This document shows, piece after piece, positions 61,543-64,000 of a stretch of 64,000 nucleotides of DNA (within the stretch, counting starts at the first letter, position 1; each line of letters begins with the position of its first letter). Where the stretch lies: contig NZ_JAIRAU010000005.1 in the NCBI RefSeq assembly GCF_020073745.1, positions 248,001 to 312,000 on the forward strand. The letters are read 5' to 3'. Position numbers and translations under genes: made by a program. The notes beneath the pieces were generated by a model, which did no database searches, had not been told where the DNA came from, and saw only the letters and a list, made by a program, of their open reading frames with translations. The DNA is from Nannocystis pusilla. GTDB lineage: Bacteria > Myxococcota_A > Polyangia > Nannocystales > Nannocystaceae.

Positions 61543-63171
61543 ATGCCCGTGCTCTCGTCCAGCATCGACCTCCAAGGCGACCAGTTCCAGGCGAACCGCG
61601 CCGCCCAGCTGAAGCTCATCGACGAGTTCCGCGCCGCCGAGAAGCGGGTCCGCGACAACTCCGGCAAGCAGGCCGAGAAGTTCGCCAAGCGCGGTCAGCT
61701 GCTGCCGCGCGACCGGGTGGCCCGCCTGCTCGACCGCGGCGCGCCGTTCCTCGAGCTGTCGACGCTGGCCGGCTTCAACATGCACGACGACGACGGCAAG
61801 GGCGACGCCAGCGGCGGCGGCTGCATCGTCGGCGTCGGCGTCGTGTCGGGCGTGCGGTGCATCGTCAGCGCCAGCGACAGCGCGATCAAGGGCGGCGCGA
61901 TCTCGCCGATGGGCCTGCGCAAGAGCCTGCGGGCCCAGGAGATCGCGCTCGAGCACAAGCTGCCGATCATCTCGTGTGTCGAGAGCGCCGGCGCCAACCT
62001 CCTCTATCAGGCCGAGATCTTCGTCGACGGCGGGCGCGTGTTCGCCAACATGGCGCGGCTGTCGGCCGCCGGTGTCCCGCAGGTCACGATCGTCCACGGC
62101 AGCAGCACCGCCGGCGGCGCCTACCTGCCGGGCCTGTCGGACTACGTGATCGCGGTGCGCGGCCAGGCCAAGGTGTTCCTCGCCGGCCCGCCGCTGGTGG
62201 AGGCCGCGCTCGGCGAGATCGCCACCGACGAGGAGCTCGGCGGCGCCGAGCTGCACGCCACCGTCACCGGCACCGCCGAGTACATGGCCGAGAACGACGC
62301 CCACGCGCTCCACCTCGCGCGCGAGCTGATGGCCAACCTGCAGCGCGCCCCGCTCGGCCGCTTCACACATGACCTTTCGACCAGGCCGCACCGGCCGCCG
62401 CGCTACGACGTCGAGGACCTGCTCGGCATCGTCCCGGTCGACTTCAAGAAGCCGTACGACGTCCGCGAGGTGATCGCGCGCCTGGTCGACGACAGCGAGT
62501 TCTTCGAGTTCAAGGCGCTGTACGGCGCGCAGACGGTGTGCGGCCACGCCAGCATCGAGGGCCACGCGGTCGGCGTCCTCGGCAACAACGGCCCGATCAA
62601 CCCCGACGGCGCCACCAAGGCCGGGCAGTTCATCCAGCTGTGCTGCCAGAGCGGCACGCCCCTGGTCTTCTTGCAGAACACCACCGGCTACATGGTCGGC
62701 ACCGCCGCCGAGCGGGCCGGTATGGTCAAGCACGGCTCGAAGATGATCCAGGCGGTCGCCAACGCCGACGTCCCCAAGCTCACCGTCATCCTCGGCGGCA
62801 GCTTCGGCGCCGGCAACTACGGCATGTGCGGCCGCTCCTACGACCCGCGCTTCGTGTTCGCCTGGCCGGGCAGCCGGATCGCCGTGATGGGCGGCGAGCA
62901 GGCGGCCAAGGTCATGGAGATCATCACCACCGCCAAGTTCGCCCGGATGGGCCTGAAGGCCGACCCCGACGCGATGGCGCAGATGGGCAAGTCGATCAAG
63001 GACCGCCTCGACGCCGAGTCGACGGCGCTCTACGCCACCGCCCGGCTGTGGGACGACGGCCTCATCGACCCGCGCGACACCCGGCGCGTGCTCGCGCTGG
63101 CGCTGGCCGTCTGCCGCGAGGGCGAGGCCCGGCGCGTCCGCCCCAACACCTTCGGCGTCGCCCGCCTGTAA
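61543..63171 (+). CDS. Acyl-CoA carboxylase beta (carboxyltransferase) subunit
   Basis: 542 residues. Typical 3-methylcrotonyl/geranyl-CoA carboxylase motifs: GGGCIVGVGVVSGV, SASDSAIKGGAISPMGL, HGSSTAGGAYLPGLSDY, FLQNTTGYMVG and GGSFGAGNYGMCGR. Moves CO2 from carboxybiotin to an enoyl-CoA in leucine, isovalerate or acyclic terpene breakdown. The alpha subunit should lie to the right of the window. A linker of 61 bases to the next gene. The exact substrate cannot be told from the sequence. Confidence 0.92.
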   Translation: MPVLSSSIDLQGDQFQANRAAQLKLIDEFRAAEKRVRDNSGKQAEKFAKRGQLLPRDRVARLLDRGAPFLELSTLAGFNMHDDDGKGDASGGGCIVGVGVVSGVRCIVSASDSAIKGGAISPMGLRKSLRAQEIALEHKLPIISCVESAGANLLYQAEIFVDGGRVFANMARLSAAGVPQVTIVHGSSTAGGAYLPGLSDYVIAVRGQAKVFLAGPPLVEAALGEIATDEELGGAELHATVTGTAEYMAENDAHALHLARELMANLQRAPLGRFTHDLSTRPHRPPRYDVEDLLGIVPVDFKKPYDVREVIARLVDDSEFFEFKALYGAQTVCGHASIEGHAVGVLGNNGPINPDGATKAGQFIQLCCQSGTPLVFLQNTTGYMVGTAAERAGMVKHGSKMIQAVANADVPKLTVILGGSFGAGNYGMCGRSYDPRFVFAWPGSRIAVMGGEQAAKVMEIITTAKFARMGLKADPDAMAQMGKSIKDRLDAESTALYATARLWDDGLIDPRDTRRVLALALAVCREGEARRVRPNTFGVARL

Positions 63172-63232
63172 CTTCCACGACTCCGTCGTCTCCTGTCCCT
63201 TCGAACACCCTGACCCGAGAGCCAGCTCAAGC

Positions 63233-64000
63233 ATGCCGCTGTTCACCGACGAGCACGACCTTCTGCGCGACAGCCTGCGCAAGTTCATCGCCCGGGAGAT
63301 CAACCCCTTCTGCGACGAGTGGGAGGAGGCGCGGATCTTCCCGGCGCACGAGCTGTTCAAGAAGCTCGGCAACGAGGGCTTCCTCGGCCTGACCAAGCCG
63401 ACCGAGTACGGCGGCGCCGGCCTCGACTACTCCTACGCGCTGGTGATGGCCGAGGAGCTCGGGCGCGTCGACGCCGGCGGCGTGTCGCTGGCGATCGGCG
63501 TGCAGACCGACATGTGCACGCCGGCGCTGGCGCGCTTCGGCTCGGACGAGCTCAAGAAGGAGTGGCTGGCCCCGTCGATCGCCGGCGACCTGGTCGGCTG
63601 CATCGGCGTGTCCGAGGTCGGCGCCGGCTCCGACGTCGCCAGCCTCAAGACCTACGCCCGCAAGGACGGCGACGACTACGTCATCACCGGCGGCAAGATG
63701 TGGATCACCAACGGCATCCAGGCCGACTGGATGTGCTGCCTGGCCAACACCAGCGACGACAAGCCGCACAAGAACAAGACCCTGATCGTCGTCCCGCTCA
63801 ACTCCAAGGGCGTCGAGCGGGCCCGCAAGCTGCACAAGCTCGGCATGTGGTCGTCGGACACCGCGCAGATCTTCTTCGACGAGGTCCGCGTCCCGCAGCG
63901 CTACGCGATCGGCCCCGAGGGCGCCGGCTTCATGCTGCAGATGCTGCAGTTCCAGGAGGAGCGGCTGTGGGGCGCCGCCAACTCGCTGACGGCGATGGAC
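63233..64000 (+). CDS. Acyl-CoA dehydrogenase (3' end outside window)
   Basis: First 256 residues of an acyl-CoA dehydrogenase. LTKPTEYGGAGLDYSYALV, GCIGVSEVGAGSDVASL and MWITNGIQADWMC are family motifs for FAD and substrate binding. The catalytic Glu lies beyond the edge. It probably oxidises isovaleryl-CoA or a related branched acyl-CoA, given its place after the carboxylase. Ends in frame at base 64000. Confidence 0.92.
   Translation, partial: MPLFTDEHDLLRDSLRKFIAREINPFCDEWEEARIFPAHELFKKLGNEGFLGLTKPTEYGGAGLDYSYALVMAEELGRVDAGGVSLAIGVQTDMCTPALARFGSDELKKEWLAPSIAGDLVGCIGVSEVGAGSDVASLKTYARKDGDDYVITGGKMWITNGIQADWMCCLANTSDDKPHKNKTLIVVPLNSKGVERARKLHKLGMWSSDTAQIFFDEVRVPQRYAIGPEGAGFMLQMLQFQEERLWGAANSLTAMD

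Overview
This is a GC-rich window (one-line hand counts in the core genes reach about 78% GC). Its gene content points to a myxobacterium, probably Nannocystis/Enhygromyxa-like. The signs are several Ser/Thr kinases with hybrid membrane architectures, lipoproteins with long Thr/Ser linkers, tandem Cys-rich (DUF4215-type) surface proteins, a VgrG and a PAAR-Rhs effector, and a degradative acyl-CoA cluster. The taxonomic call is an inference, because no rRNA or marker phylogeny is available here.

Layout. (1) 1-15843: a class 1 DISARM anti-phage locus (drmD, drmMI, drmA, drmB, drmC). It carries three extra genes: an antisense Cys-rich small lipoprotein, a MACPF-like (perforin-fold) lipoprotein whose stop overlaps the drmMI start, and a PD-(D/E)XK nuclease overlapping drmMI on one side and drmA on the other. 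The nuclease and the target-recognition part of DrmMI share unusually low GC. (2) 15865-20124: a membrane-anchored pseudokinase with about a dozen T-E-x-L motifs, divergent from a vgrG. (3) 20237-24916: an FG-GAP beta-propeller lipoprotein gene split by a complete IS66-family element (2719 bp, 8-bp target duplication). (4) 25502-32505: a polymorphic-toxin operon (small OB/beta-helix spike protein, TPR protein, PAAR-Rhs with a TNT-like C-terminal toxin), met convergently by a small candidate immunity gene.

(5) 32844-38173: a tightly overlapping operon of a Ser/Thr kinase, a VKOR-DsbA fusion, an OmpA-like Cys-rich protein, a tiny membrane protein and a TlpA-like thioredoxin. It looks like an extracytoplasmic disulfide-forming system and lies beside the Cys-rich lipoproteins that could be its clients. 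(6) 39511-42820: three tandem Cys-rich lipoprotein genes. Two share a 1350-bp core that appears identical; the third has lost the whole core. (7) 43168-47365 and onward: a MerR-like regulator with a perfect palindrome, a diverged ECF-like sigma factor, a second Ser/Thr kinase, a TPR protein and a beta-propeller lipoprotein. (8) 49073-64000: a VWA-like lipoprotein, glutamine synthetase with putative control repeats, a TerB-like protein, an orphan DNA methyltransferase containing five 33-bp repeats, an NHL protein, a DUF1704 metallopeptidase, a zinc-ribbon protein, ComM/YifB, an SCP2 protein, and an SDR / acyl-CoA carboxylase beta / acyl-CoA dehydrogenase operon that runs off the right edge.

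The most original feature is the expanded DISARM locus, with a pore-forming-type lipoprotein translationally coupled to the methylase and an embedded nuclease. After it come the kinase-linked disulfide operon and the pseudokinase carrying a phosphothreonine-type motif array next to vgrG. No rRNA, tRNA, CRISPR array or replication origin was recognised.
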